Positions 1 to 11,680 of a stretch of 64,000 nt of DNA are shown piece by piece (position 1 is the first letter of the stretch; every line of letters starts with the position of its first letter). The notes below the pieces were generated by a model. That model was not told the DNA's origin. It was given only the letters and a program-made list of their open reading frames with translations, and made no database searches. The translations under genes were made by a program, and so were the position numbers. The DNA is taken from contig CM066728.1 in NCBI GenBank assembly GCA_033961575.1, forward strand, positions 38,130,352-38,194,351, read 5' to 3'. This stretch comes from Aselliscus stoliczkanus. Its lineage: Eukaryota; Chordata; Mammalia; Chiroptera; Hipposideridae.

Positions 1-1072
1 ACTGCGTTAATCACAATGAAATGAGTTTTACTTAATGTAGCACTTTTCAAAAATGTTAATAGGATAATTGTAAACTGGAGGAGGGAAAGATGACATGCAA
101 CATCGTCCTATCTTAATTTGCTAAAGAAACTTTTTTTCCTAGAGCAACTCCCAAGAGCATTCTTCTGAAGAAACATTTGGAGAAATGAAATGAAATCTGA
201 ACCATTTTCAGGAGGCTTGGCTTCCAACTCCAACATATTACTCAAAGAAGGCTAAGACCTCTTTCAATGTTATTAGTTTCCTCATCTATAAAATTCAGGA
301 AATTTACTCCAAAATCTTTTTGAGGTCTTGTAAAAATAATTTACTTATTTCTGGCTCACATATATCAAGACATTATATAATATGACATCTGCTTTGCTCT
401 GGTGCCTTTGATTCTATCACATTAGGGAGAAACTGAGTTTCCACCATATAAGGTACATTACTCGGCACTTTTAGGGAGACAGATGAGAAAGAATCATGAC
501 ACCTCCCCTCAGGGAAGCTCTCAGTCAAGTAGGAGAGACAGACATGCACATTTTTATCTCTCTTTTCCTCTCTTCCCTCCTTCCCCTCTCTCTTAAGAGG
601 GCTCATACCTGTCTTTGGTATTCAGAAGAAATAGGTGCAGCAATAGATATAATAAAGTGCTATGCTAGTTCTCTATTTATCTTCATTATCTCCAGAGAGA
701 TGACATGCCAACATGAAAATCAATGAAAGGTTAACTGTCCTTTTCTCCTAATAAAGGAATCTCTCTGTGACTTCCTTTAAATTAAAATTAGCATAGAGAA
801 CTGAAGGACAAGTAAATACAAAGTCCTGGGCAAGTTTAGACTGACCTAAAAAACACAGCTTCTGGTATTAGAAAACTTCCGCATGTTGTAGGCAGTGGGT
901 GACACAAAGGGAAGGTGGCTGGGCCCTCACACCGGGGTCCCTGTCTCTTCTCCGCATGAGGCGCCCCAGTGTTCCCTGGGGTCATGGTTCCAGATGTTGG
1001 AAGTTCGGTTTGAGGTCTTGAGCCTGCTGAGCAATGTAGTTCTCAAGAGATTAGTACCTCCCTCTAGGGTAT
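1..1072. other. unassigned AT-rich sequence
   Basis: I see no recognisable repeat or gene here. Short open frames exist on both strands (for example 496-726 on + and 373-606 on -), but they overlap each other, have no recognisable domain and lack credible splice or promoter context, so I treat them as chance. A pyrimidine-rich patch lies near 555-600. Confidence 0.5.
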
Positions 1073-1257
1073 GGTTACCAGATTTTGCAAATAAAAATAC
1101 AGGATGCCTAGTTATGAATTTAAGACAAACAATTTTTTTTTTTTTAGTGAAACTATGTCCCAAATATTGCATGGGTGATATTTATACTGAAATTTTTTGC
1201 TGTTTCTCTGAAATTCAAATATAACAAAGCATCTTGTATTTAATCTGACAAGTCAAC
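1073..1257. mobile_element. imperfect fold-back element (ancient MITE-like DNA repeat)
   Basis: The left half (AAAATACAGGATGCCTAGTT, then GAATTTAAGACAAACAA) is repeated in inverted and diverged form on the right (read on the other strand: AAATACAAGATGCTTTGTTA, then GAATTTCAGAGAAACAGC). The centre is CCCAAATATTGCATGGG. This long-TIR structure matches an old mammalian repeat whose usual form reads 'CCAGATAAAATACAGGATGCCC'. I do not remember its family name with certainty. Confidence 0.6.
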
Positions 1258-2099
1258 TCTAGGGAGCATTTTCATAATTTGTGGAAGGAATTTTGTCATT
1301 GCAATGATGGAGGAAGCAGGAATGTTACATATTGTGCATGTGTTAGACATCTTACACAATAGAGAATTGTCCTATAGCCACATGACTTTTCAATATTCCA
1401 CTGGACACTCATAAAAACAAAGTTGTGATGGTTTTAATGTATAATAAATTAAACATACAATGGAATCTTACAAATCAGAATGCAACAACTTTGTAATTAA
1501 GGGATGATTTTACTTTGTTTTGTTCAATATGTTACCAAGAGCTGTTCATAATTCCTGAAAACCAGATCACCTGTGGCAACAATGCTTGTACTATGAGGTC
1601 ACCAAAACACCATACATGAATCATTTGTAGCTGTCGCCATCATAGTGACTCTTACATGTGTGTTCCACCACCTGATTCTTCATTATTCTGTAGTATTCTT
1701 GGACCCAAGTTCTTACACATTAAAATACTGTGTTATAAATTACTTTCCTTTTATTTTTCTTTTACATTAAAATTAGACCATTATCTATTATGTATTATGT
1801 TCAAAATGTTTGTGGAGATAGATTATATTACTGATGAATTTCATTTCAGGAGAATAAGTGGGGCATGGGTCTTATAGGATAGATAACCATTGCTGGAGGG
1901 GCCTGGGACCTCAGTTTTGTCTACCATTTAACATGGATGGGCTCTAGTGAAAAAAAGAACTTTAAAAGAAAGAAAAGTCCTAAAATTTTAGAAGATAAGT
2001 CAAAATGGTGTGACTATGCAACATATTGCAACCTCTTCACCTCTTCTGTTTTCACCTCTCTAAATCTCCCTGAGAAGCATAGAAATTTAATCTTGATTT
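1258..2099. other. unassigned AT-rich sequence
   Basis: No gene and no confidently recognised repeat. A 73-codon open frame at 1656-1877 (+) has no recognisable domain. Confidence 0.45.
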
Positions 2100-2990
2100 T
2101 GCTTTAAACATTTTAAAAATGTTATTTTTTTTGCATTTAAAACCACAATGAGATACCACCTCACTCTTGTCAGAATAGCTATCATCAACAAATCAAGAAA
2201 CAAGTATTGGTGAGGATGTGGAAAAAAGGGTACCCTTGTGCACTGTTGGTGGGACTGCAAATTGGTGCATCCACTATGAAAAACAGTATGAAGGTTCCTC
2301 AAAAAATTAAAAATAGAACTAACTTACAGCCCAGAAATATCACTACTGAGTATTTATCCAAAGAAATCCAAAACATTAATTCGAAAAAATATATGCACTC
2401 CTATGTTTACTGCAGTACTATTCAGAATAGCCAAGATATGGAAACAACTGAAATGCCCATCAATAGACGATTGGATAAAGAAATGGTACATTTATACAAT
2501 GGAGTGTTATTCTGCCATAAAAAAGAATGAAATCCTACCATTTGCAACAATATGGATAGACCTAGAGGATATTATGCTGAATGAAATAAGTCAGACTGAG
2601 AAAAGACAAATACCACATGATTTCACTTATATGTGGAATCTAAAGAACAAAAAAAATGAGCAAAAAAAACCCAACCAGAAATAGACTCATAGATACAGAG
2701 AAAAAAAATGGATGGCTGCTAGATTGGAGGGAGTTTGGGGGATGGAGAAGAAGGTAAAGGGATTACTAAGTACAAATTGGTAGTCACAAAATAGTCACAG
2801 GGATGTGAAATGCAGTGTGGGGAATATAATCAATAATGTCGTAAAGATTATGTAGTGTGTCACTGGACTTATGGGTACTGGACTTATCGGGGGGATCACT
2901 TCAAGTTTATATAAATGCCTAACCACTGCTCTGTACACCTGAAACTAAAATAAAATAATATTGAATGTCAACTATAATTAAATATATATA
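2100..2990 (+). mobile_element. LINE-1 3' portion (end of ORF2 plus 3' UTR), 5'-truncated
   Basis: This is an L1MA-like tail. It starts inside the ORF2 C-terminal coding region (CCACAATGAGATACCACCTC) and passes through the conserved stretches encoding an 'IQNSQDMETTEMP'-like segment and a 'WYIYTMECYSAIKKNE' segment. It then enters the 3' UTR (AATGAAATAAGTCAGACTGA; ATATGTGGAATCTAAAGAAC) and reaches a first terminus at CACCTGAAACTAAAATAAAA near 2939-2958. Stops and frameshifts break ORF2 (the pieces lie in different frames at 2207-2530 and 2403-2684), so it is a dead 5'-truncated copy. The duplicated terminus is annotated separately. Confidence 0.9.
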
Positions 2991-3168
2991 TTCATACTGT
3001 AAAGTACGGCATAGGGAATATAGTCCACGGTACTGTAATAGTTATATACGATGTCAGAGGGTAGTAAATGTGTGTGTGTGGGGGGGGTTATCAGTTTATG
3101 AGGGGTGTAAATGTCTGATCATTATGTTGTTTTGTACACCTGAAACTAATAAAAAGAATTTAAAGATT
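2991..3168 (+). mobile_element. second copy of the L1 3' UTR terminus
   Basis: Directly after the first L1 terminus, a diverged second version of the last ~170 bp of the 3' UTR follows: GGGAATATAGTCCACGGTAC, then a GTCAGAGGGTAG segment, then GTACACCTGAAACTAATAAA. It matches 2820-2960 in order and orientation. The same doubled arrangement is present at 44.6-44.96 kb. Confidence 0.8.
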
Positions 3169-3193
3169 AATTAATTAATTAAAAAAGAGGTTT

Positions 3194-3602
3194 GGGCCGA
3201 CCGAGTGGCGCATTGGTTAAGAGCTGGTTTGTGATGCCAGCAGCCCCTGTTCGGATCCCACATATGCGGGCCAGTGACACTGCCCTCTACAGCTAACAAC
3301 AGCTCCACCTGGAGCTGGGCTGTGTGAGTCTCAGACCCTGTGACGGTGAGGCCCTGCTGCAGTGGGCTGCCATAGGCTACAGTGAGTGGCCGGCAGCCAG
3401 CGTGAGCTGCCAACAGCCTCTGTGAGCGACCATCCAGAGGCTGGCGACCAATCTGCCTCATCCGGGAAGAGCGCAATGACGATACCAACATGGGCCAGTG
3501 AAGCAACGTCCTCCGGAACTAGACTGAAGAACAAAAAGACATCAACTTGTCTGTTCCCCTTCCCCAATTCCCCAATAAACTCTTAAAAAAAAAAAAAAAA
3601 AA
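3194..3602 (+). mobile_element. long tRNA-headed SINE (GGGCCGGCCGAGTGG family), full length
   Basis: The head begins GGGCCGACCGAGTGGCGCAT, with an A-box-like GAGTGGCGCATTGG and a B-box-like GTTCGGATCCC. A GC-rich body carries two ~20-bp GTGAGYNGCC units, and the tail is CCCCAATAAACTCTT plus poly(A). The target-site duplication AAAAAGAGGTTT flanks it at about 3182-3193 and after the poly(A). It sits just past the L1 tail, next to an (ATTA)n run. Open frames across it are shadows of the SINE body, not genes. Confidence 0.92.
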
Positions 3603-4105
3603 GAGGTTTTAAAGCAAAAAAATAAAATAAAAATGTTATTTTTTTCATTTTTTTCCTTAAGCGTTTGGACACTAATTACATCATTACATGTTGAATATAT
3701 TGCTTTGTATTAGTCAAAGTCGTGTTTTATGTAAATCCTGAAAGACCTAAATAGTAATCAAATCCTTACGCTGCTTAGAGTTTATTAATACCAATACATC
3801 TGTCAGCATCAATAATGATAATGTTGATTAGGGCTTTTTAAAAATCTACTTCTGAGTGGATACATTGTTTCACCAAATAGAAGACAGACCTAGATCCTAA
3901 AGATACCCAAATAGGATTACAATTCACATTCTAGGCTATTAACTAATTTGTCTGGCAATTAACTTTCCATATGGTTTCTTGAACCATTATTATCATAATA
4001 AATAGCATTTGGGTAAAATCAATGTTGGGGATGCTATGAGGCTGTCTTAGGTTAAAGAAGGGAAAAAAACAGATGCTAATATCAAAGAGGAAGGACAGCA
4101 ATGAG
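3603..4105. other. unassigned sequence
   Basis: No gene and no recognised repeat. AT-rich single-copy-looking DNA. Confidence 0.4.
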
Positions 4106-4620
4106 TCAGAATGTTCTGGTAAACAAATGCTGTGTAATAAACTCCCCCCAAACTTAGCAGCTTAAAACAATAGCCAATTTAATCATATCACATTATTTGG
4201 GGGGACAGGAATTCAGGTAGGGTTCATCTGGGCAATTCTCCTGCTCCCTGCAGCATTTACCGGAGTCTCACAAGTATTCAGCTAAAAGATGGGCTGGTCT
4301 GGAAGCTTCTAGACAACTCTCTTCACATGCTAAAGGCCTTGACAAGGAGCCTTAGGGGCCTAGGCTGGGCTGGGCTCCATGTCCTCTTCATCTGATCTGT
4401 CCTGTGGGGTAACTGGACTGCTTACATGGTGGCTCACAGATTGTAAGAGGGCTTCCCATAAAGTGGAAGGGGCCTGTTGCTTAGGGCTTTGACCCAGAAA
4501 CTAGTGCAGCGTCATTTCTGCTTTGCTCTGTTTGTCACTATCACAGATGGTGCACAGATTCAGAGGGAAGAAAAACAGACCTCACCCCTCATAGAATTTG
4601 TGGCCACTTAACCAACCAGA
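4106..4620 (+). mobile_element. ancient interspersed repeat, probably LTR class
   Basis: The motif series TGTGTAATAAACTCCCCCCA, AACTTAGCAGCTTAAAACAA, GGACAGGAATTCAGGTAGGG, CTTACATGGTGGCTCACAG, AGTGCAGCGTCATTTCTGC and AATTTGTGGCCAC is a familiar mammalian repeat: 'aacttagtggcttaaaacaac' through 'gaatttgtggacatg'. I recognise the consensus style but cannot assign the family by eye. Confidence 0.6.
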
Positions 4621-5974
4621 TTTGAAGGGAAAAAAAAATGATAGGTGGGTTGATGGACACACATTGTACCACCCCACGATGCAAAGTACCATGTCCATGC
4701 CGAAAAGGCACTGTGAAAAGAGACAGAGAGGAATGGAGTGTGTGAGATGAATAAGAAAGCCCTGAAGAAGCCTGAGAATGGGTCCCATTTACAATGTCGG
4801 GAAAGATTACAGAGCTATGGAACATGACAATGTCACGCTAGCTAATACCAAAAAAGTACGAGAAGCTAATGTTTGGAAAACAATGTGTATTTTATTTCTG
4901 TAAGATGACAGGAGTGCCCAATGATAAGCAGAACATTCATTTAATCAAACCAAGACAAAAGATTAAATGTTCCCTGCTAGACTTCCAAGGAAAGCTCATG
5001 AAGTCCATTGCACACAAGGGTGTGAAAGAGTCGGGCTGTGTAGAGTTGAGAGCAAGGAGGGCTTTTAAATGAGCTTGAGTTCAGAAGAATAAAAAAATTG
5101 GTTATAAAATGTATCACAGAATAGGAAAGATAAAGAAATAATTGTTTTCTCAAGAACTGGGATTGTTAGGCCATTTGCACAGTTATTTGCTTTTTATATG
5201 TAAAGACTGCTGACAAGAGGCATCTGGCCCAGAGAAAGGGGTTCTTTATGGAACCAACCAGATCAACAACCAGAATAACACTGCAGTGCCCATCCCCCAC
5301 AACTAGTCCTGCTGGCTTCTTGATGGGAGCCATGGAATCTTTTAACTCAAGTGGTGTGGGATGGAGAAAAATAGATTTTCTCCATTTATACACAGGAGAG
5401 AAGCACCTGCCTTCATTACTCTCCCAAAACAAGAGAAGAAAGGAAAACAAAAGCTTTTGATGCCTTGAGATGGAGATGGAAATTTGGATTTTAAGTAAAA
5501 TCTCTCCTGGAGTCAGATGGCCCAGAGTTCTAACCTAGAGAGGTCCTTGCTGCATGTCTTCTGATATAAACTCCTAGGAGATAACCTAGGTGCCTATTGC
5601 AGGATGTTTGGCTTTGGGGGAGATAAGGGAAGTTTTATTATCTGTCTGGATCAGAGCAATTGGCTACAGCATTAGGGAAACATGTGGCTACAAATCTAAT
5701 CCTTATGGTATGTGAAATATGTCCAGGAGATGTGAAAACCAATATTCTCTATCTTTAAATGGTTTACATTGCTGTGTCTCAGGAGGTTAGGGCTTTTTAC
5801 AGGAGCACTGAGAAATCCAGGGAAGTTCGATTTGTCTACAATGATGTACCAATGGTTTCCTGACACGTAGAATGGAAACAAAAACACTTGCTACTCTGGG
5901 GGTGCAGGGAGAGGTTGGGAGGCCACATATGGTTGGAGGCAGCAAGACCAGGATAAAGACTCTGTCCAAGTTCA
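4621..5974. other. unassigned sequence
   Basis: No gene found. Small overlapping open frames on both strands (4582-4825 -, 4869-5072 +, 5166-5460 both strands) lack domains or homologous features I recognise. Nothing here shows paired splice sites around a convincing exon. Confidence 0.45.
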
Positions 5975-6165
5975 TCGATTATTATTGCTTTTAGCTGCAT
6001 GTACAAGGGACCTGATCACAGTGGCTCCGAGAAACGGGTTTATTTACCACTGCTGCCTTAGTATGTGGCTTGCTGGTTGCGAGATTGATACTCCAGCTCC
6101 TGGAATCATGTATGCATTCCAATCAGCAGGAAAGGGAAAACAAACAAAGGCAAAGGTACGTGTCA
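5975..6165 (+). mobile_element. fragment of an ancient interspersed repeat
   Basis: The order AGCTGCATGTACAAGGGACC, CACAGTGGCTC, GGGTTTATTTA, GCTCCTGGAATCATGTATGC and AACAAAGGCAAAGG matches a common mammalian repeat reading 'ctcacagtggctta...tttatt...cagctccaggcatcacgtc...gcaaaggcaaa'. The family is not resolved by eye. Confidence 0.45.
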
Positions 6166-7659
6166 GCTTTTTTTTTTTTTTTTAAGTCATGAAAACGATA
6201 GCTTTTGAGAAGCCTACCAGGTAATTTCCATTTAGATCTATTGCCCATCCCTAGTGAAAAGAAGTCTGCAAAGGTGAATGTTAGTACCAATGACAATGGT
6301 ACCATGAACAAAACGGGGTTTCTTTTAGCAAGGAAGAGGAAGAGCTCTCAGAATGGCAGCCAGCAATAGCCCCCACCCCCTGGGCCTCAGTGTAAGGAAG
6401 GAGAATAAGACTGAAAACATCCCAGGTGGTTTGGGAGTAGGCCGAATGTGGGGCAGGTTTCTGCCTCACTTCCCATCTGGAGCTGTGAGAGGAGACTTTC
6501 TCTCAGTGTGCTGGAATTGTCACAGGGTGGGGGAGTAGGGTAGGAAGGATAGGGTGGCACGTTTAGGCAGAGAGAGGGCCTGAGCACACTATGGGGGTCA
6601 GCCTGACATCCATGCCTCCCTGTATGGCACTCGGAAGGACCATTAGTGCCAGAGGACTCAAAGAGGCCCCAGTAGGGGTGAGGAAGATGCAGAAGATGTG
6701 GACCTGGTCACATGAAGCTCTGGCAGGGACGACAGACTTCAGCATTATATTTCTGTCCAAGCCCCCCAATCAGCAGCAGATGTAGTGCCACAGAGGCCAT
6801 CCCTACAGGGCCCATGGAGGTCAGCGAAGAGCTGAGGCTGGCCTGTATGACACATGGTTCCCCAGCCCTGGAATGGTCTGTAAGGTCCCCTGCACCCAAT
6901 CTACCAGGGGGATGGGAGGAAAGGCTATGAACTTCAAACTGTGTTACTCTAAATCCTGAACTGAATAGAATTAACCAAGAGACTAAATTTTCAACCAAAT
7001 GTGATTAAATTACCATTAATTTGCAAAATCAAGATGATTTTTCCCACCATCTGAAGAAATGGTGACTGGGATGGGATGGGGGTTAGGGGGCCCTGAGTCT
7101 GTTGACTTCAACATGGAGACAGAAAAAAGTTACATTTCTACACACTTGAGAAGTATGCAAATTGAAAATCTATGAAAGTTATGATTATGGTGTGAAAATT
7201 ATTAAGTTAGACATAAGTGACCGTTTCTGATACCCAAGCAAAGTGTGGTGATGAAGCGAATTCCTTTACTCTTCAGAACACAAACATTAACGAGCCTCCC
7301 ATGAACGTATGTTGTGCTTCACACAGGTGGCCTGATTTTAACTGGTAAAGCGGAGGTATAGACTGTAACTGGGGCTCTTTGAGCATGGGGGAGAGGTACC
7401 CACGAAGGTAAGCAAAGCAAGAAAGCTTCTTGTTCAGGTTCTGAGAGAGGAGACTGTTGTGGGGGGGGGGGTGCATTAGGGTGAAGAATTCTCAGCACTC
7501 TGGGGTAAGTTGGGGGTGGGGGAAATTGCGGACAATTATTTCTGCCTTGGTGCCTGGGCCACTCTGAGAAAGGAAAAAAATAGAATGTTCCTCAGTACCT
7601 TGTTGTCACTAAGGAATGCATAAGGAATTCTTAGGAGACAGTGATAAGAAAGGGAGACG
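6166..7659. other. unassigned sequence with a GC-richer patch
   Basis: Bases 6340-6930 are visibly richer in G+C than their surroundings and hold overlapping open frames on both strands (6353-6538 +, 6591-6785 +, 6712-6930 +, 6387-6587 -, 6563-6998 -). None has a domain I recognise. A poly(G) run of 11 lies at 7461-7471. I see no gene. Confidence 0.4.
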
Positions 7660-7925
7660 ATAATAATCACGAATACTTGTAATAGCTACTATTGGCTATG
7701 AATTTCTACTCTGTGGGAAATACAAAAATAATATTTATTATCTTCAATTCTGACAACAATTCGTGAAAAGTAGGTATTTTTATCCCCACTTTGGCATATG
7801 AGGAAACAGAGATTCAAGGAGATGAAGGCATTTACCCAGGTCATTTGGTCAGCAACAGTCAGGGCTTTAAGCCCAGGCCAGCGAGTCCACTGCCAAAACA
7901 GGTGAGTTTCACTGTGCCATGCAGC
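7660..7925 (-). mobile_element. MIR SINE (reverse strand)
   Basis: On + it reads through the MIR reverse-complement landmarks: attctgacaacaattcg (the usual 'cctcacaacaaccc' position), TATTTTTATCCCCACTTTGG, ATATGAGGAAACAGAGATTC, CATTTACCCAGGTCATTTGG, and the tRNA-like part AGGGCTTTAAGCCCAGGCC. It is highly diverged, as expected for MIR. Confidence 0.85.
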
Positions 7926-10789
7926 CCAGTATGTGTGTCTACTGCGCAGAACCAGGGAAGCAGTCTTGGGCCATTTACCCAAATCCTCTCACTCTGAAAG
8001 TGGGGAGAGATTGTTAGAGACAAGGAATGGGATTTTACCCCTTGTCCCTAGATACCCCTACCTCCCATTCCTGCCAAAAAGGCAGTGGCTGAAGGTCCCT
8101 ATGTTTAGGGCTGGGTTCCTAATGAACAAAATCTGGGAGCAGAAGTAAAAGGAATAGGATCTTCCACAGACAGTTTTGTGGTCACAGCAAAAAAGAAGAT
8201 TCCTGATTCCTAAATGATGCAGTCAGTCTTCCTGGTATAAACACAGTGAACTTTCTGGAATTCGTAACCAGTTACATATGTATTTGGGATTTTTCCATTA
8301 CATTCTTTGAGCTACTCCCTCTCAATCTCATAACAAGTGATGTTATCCTTGGGGGGCCCTCAGAGAGCACAGGGATTTCATATGTCTTAAATCTATGTCC
8401 AAATTACGATGGTGTAAGTCCCATTACAGTATTTGCACATATTCAACTTATTAATTTCTTTGGATCACTCGAGTGCAGTACTGAAACAAAAAATCCAAAT
8501 TTCAATTTTTGGTTTATTTCCCAGAATAGAATTCATTATGTCCAGAGGTTTATGAATCCCTTTAGAAAGGTAAGGACAGAGGTCATCCTACTCACCACAA
8601 AGGAAAACAAGCACTGAAGATACCCTGTGGCTGCATCCTTATCTCTAACTTCCTCCTTTTGTCCAAATTCTTAAGGGCTCCACAGGGTGAAAAGAGCTTG
8701 GGGAGCTTGGGGAGCTTGGACGGAAAGGAGAGAATGACTGCAGGATGAGAAAGTTTATGTCACTAGCCAACACAATGTAAGAAGATCTGATATTCGGGAA
8801 CTGATCTTCCAAATATTTTGGGCTTTTCATACACAACAAAGATAGAAAGAATGTGGTGTTTATCGACATGTTTTATTAATTAAATTTAAAACTTTGCTGT
8901 CAGAGGCTCTTGAAGTAATTTACAACCTGGCCTACACTTGAGTATCCAATCATATGGCTTTATAATAAATAGGATAATGTCATCTCTTGTGTTGCCCACT
9001 AGACCCTCAAAAGTGATCCTGCAAAAAGGGAATAAGTCCCAAATGGCAAGATCAAGATCAAGGCATGATTTCACAGCAGGACAAGTCACAATGTTGTTTT
9101 TTAAGGGGTCACACACACGTGGGCTTGGTCTGAGTTGGATCTGGCAGGTGAAGTTCACCAGAAAGAATTTCTGGAGTGGATGAGGAAAAGTTAGCTTGCT
9201 GGGACAAGACTCTAGCCAAGGGTTGGGGTTGTAGAACATACGAGGTAGGCACAAGGAGCAGATTCCAGTCCCATAGAGGAGAACGAAAAGTGCTAGGCAG
9301 GGGCTGGGGCAGGGTTCTAGTACCATGAGGACAAAATACTTTAAGAAACAAAAGCAAATGCCATGTTATAAGCAGTTTATGCAACCACGGTAAAGCGGGG
9401 AATCTGCAGCCTTGGAGCCCAAGAAAGTCTGGAGACAACCCTTGGTATCCCATATGGTGCCATAGGTGATAAAGGGTCATTTAGTAGGTTCATGACATTG
9501 GTTCATGGATGAGTCAGCAAAGAGGCTGCCTCATTCCAAAACTCCAAGGGATATGTGAAGGGCACCCCTTGGCACTACCCAACAGAACGAGACTCAAAGA
9601 AAGGCCATGTGAGTGCTACCCGTTGGAGTTGTCCCATGCAATGGCCTTGAGTGGGAGTTATTCAGTCTTCACATTTAAGTCTTTAGAACTTTTAGCTTGG
9701 TACAGGCACATTTCTCTTTATTTGGGCGCATTTAAGACTGATTTAGAAATAATTCTAAAATATCTTGCTCTAAGTTGAGCATAGTACACTGTCGAATGTG
9801 AAGAGCCAGGGAAGCAGTTAAGTTGAAGCGAAATTTATTTGTCAGAGGTAAGGATCACAGAGTTTTGAATACCAAAGTAATTTCATTCTAATCCTTTGAT
9901 TTATTTGTACAAGTTCTCACACGAGCCTGGGGATGAAAAACCAGCTAAGCAGTAAAGCTAACTAAGCAGGGTCTGAAAATTGGAACCTACCACACTTCCC
10001 TGCCGGAGGCCATCAGGACTGGCCAACAGAGCACATCTATTTCCCTCCAGCTATGTTTTCAGGGTATGCCTGTCCACAACTCTTCACAACAATAAACTAC
10101 TTTTTTACTCTGGTATCCAAAATCACTTTCCACTCAGGTTGGAATGATAAACTACAATCTGAAAAGGTGTAAAATTTTGCCTAGAAAATAATTCTCACTC
10201 AGATTTTCTTCTGGCATCTTGTTTGGCCCAGTGTCTGAGGCTATGATTGATTAAGGTTGGTCATGATGGCACAAAGCTGGAGTTGTGATCACTCAATGTC
10301 CCTTCACCTGAGAAAATAAATCAAGGGCTACAGCACCGTGTGGCCGAGGAGTGAGGTATACCAGAGTTCTTTGTGTGGAAGGCTGCAGGAACAAGCCAGA
10401 GTCTCCCAGAGAGCTTGGGTCTCCCAACTTTATTTCCATGATCAGGTTAGCTAGTTTTCAAAGGTGCATTGTGACCCTCACCTGGGGAAAGCTTGAGTTA
10501 TTTGGCTTAGCTAAATATGCTGACAGTGAAATGGTTAAGAAGGCACTTCCCCTCTTCCTTCCGTTAGTGAATCAAAAGTCACTTTGAAAATATATTTAGT
10601 GTCTCTAAATATTTCTGGGCTCACTGCTGATAGCATTTATAGAAGCCACATGGTGATATAGAAGCCTCACTCTCAAAAGCAAGCTGTGATGAATGAAAAT
10701 AATGATCTAAATGTTCTGTCCTAGGTTGGGTGACATGGCAGGCTGAGATAACAGTGAGTGGGTCTCAGTTATCAGAAACAGAGAACACC
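7926..10789. other. unassigned sequence, including two longer open frames without recognised domains
   Basis: The longest open frames are 8246-8617 (+, 123 codons) and 8886-9326 (-, 146 codons), with 9109-9480 (-, 123 codons) overlapping the second in another frame. I recognise no domain, signal peptide or conserved motif in them. Their composition follows the local DNA and no splice architecture supports them, so I judge them chance. A 9-bp unit (GAGCTTGGG) is repeated three times at about 8694-8720. A run from about 9780 to 10600 may be an old LTR or internal retroviral relic, but I cannot name it. Confidence 0.4.
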
Positions 10790-10930
10790 CCTTTGAGGCC
10801 TTCTTCACCCTCTGTACCTCTTCCAATCCATCACCAAGACTATCAAGGTTGCCTCCTAAATCTCTCTTGAATCCACCTATTGTTTCCATCTCCACCAGTA
10901 ATACCTGACCTTCAGCATTCACCTGGACAT

Positions 10931-10977
<47 letters not shown>

Positions 10978-11050
10978 CCCCCAGTACATGGTCTCCTTCC
11001 TCTCATTTCTGGGCTCTCACAGTCCACTTCCCACACAGTATCCAGAGAAG
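10790..11050 (+). mobile_element. LINE-2 fragment, segment 1 of a split copy
   Basis: CAATCCATCACCAAGACTAT, CTCCTAAATCTCTCTTGAAT and CCATCTCCACCAG are LINE-2 3' region landmarks. They run in the same order and orientation as the pieces at 11210-11680 and 12522-12560. After the CA repeat, CTTCCCACACAGTATCCAGA corresponds to the LINE-2 'ttctccacacagcagccaga' position. This is the first part of a single L2 copy later split by three insertions. Confidence 0.8.
10933..10974. repeat. (AC)21 microsatellite
   Basis: An uninterrupted dinucleotide AC run of 42 bp lies inside the LINE-2 copy. Its purity suggests it is polymorphic and recently expanded. Confidence 0.97.
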
Positions 11051-11209
11051 TTTTTTTTTGTTTTGTTTTGTTTTTAGCTGAGCCATCCTGCCACCTGTTG
11101 GCAGCTCAGCGGCAGCTCAGCTCAGGTGTGAATCAAACCAGCGACCCTGTTGCTCAGAGCTCGCACTCTTGAGCAAGCTCTTAACCAACTGAGACACTCA
11201 GCTGGCCCT
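11051..11209 (-). mobile_element. tRNA-headed SINE, different family (reverse strand)
   Basis: Read on the - strand it starts GGGCCAGCTGAGTGTCTCAG, has a tRNA-like head (TTGGTTAAGAGCTTGC; GGTTTGATTC-type B box) and ends in a (AAAAC)n/poly(A) tail (on +, 11051-11075). The flanks AGAGAAGTTTTT and AGAGAGGTCTTT look like a degraded target-site duplication. The interior lacks the long-SINE body. It interrupts the LINE-2 copy. Confidence 0.8.
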
Positions 11210-11680
11210 AGAGAGGTCTTTTTATAACATCAATCAAGTTATGCTTTTATTGGCTTCCATTCACACTCCAAATAAAATCCAAACTCCTTATCCATGGCTT
11301 TCCAGACCTTAAATTATCTGATTTATGTTTCTCTCTCCATTTTCATTTCTTACAATTCTCCCATCATTCATGGTGCTCCAAACACATTGACTTTCATCTT
11401 ATTCTTACTACTTTGACTTCTTTCTCCTTCTAGAATGTGCTTCCTTCCAATCTTGGCTCCTTTGTATTACTCAGGTAATCAGATTAAACATCCAAACCAT
11501 AGAGGCTTTCCCTAACCACCAATAGATTTTCACTCCCTGCCAATTCTGCACATTTTATAGATTATTTAATTATTTATTCATTTATTATTAACCTCCAACA
11601 GACTATAGAATCCATGAGAATAAGTATCTCATCCTTGTGCCTAGTAGTAACTAGCACATAGTACGCACCCAATAAATATA
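11210..11680 (+). mobile_element. LINE-2 3' end, segment 2 of a split copy
   Basis: It contains AAATAAAATCCAAACTCCTT, CCATGGCTTTCCAGACCTTA, CTAGAATGTGCTTCCTTCCA and the classic L2 terminus AGCACATAGTACGCACCCAATAAATA. The copy is cut at the TA dinucleotide by the MITE at 11681 and resumes at 12522. Confidence 0.88.

Noticed and set aside
3194..3290. Possible tRNA gene
   Set aside because: The A- and B-box-like words belong to a SINE head. The cloverleaf is not complete and a SINE body follows directly. The same holds for the other SINE heads.
8246..8617. 123-codon open frame (+)
   Set aside because: No recognised domain, no promoter or splice support, and composition like the surroundings.
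10933..10974. Possible Z-DNA regulatory element
   Set aside because: (AC)21 can form Z-DNA, but there is no promoter or gene nearby to regulate, so I list it only as a microsatellite.
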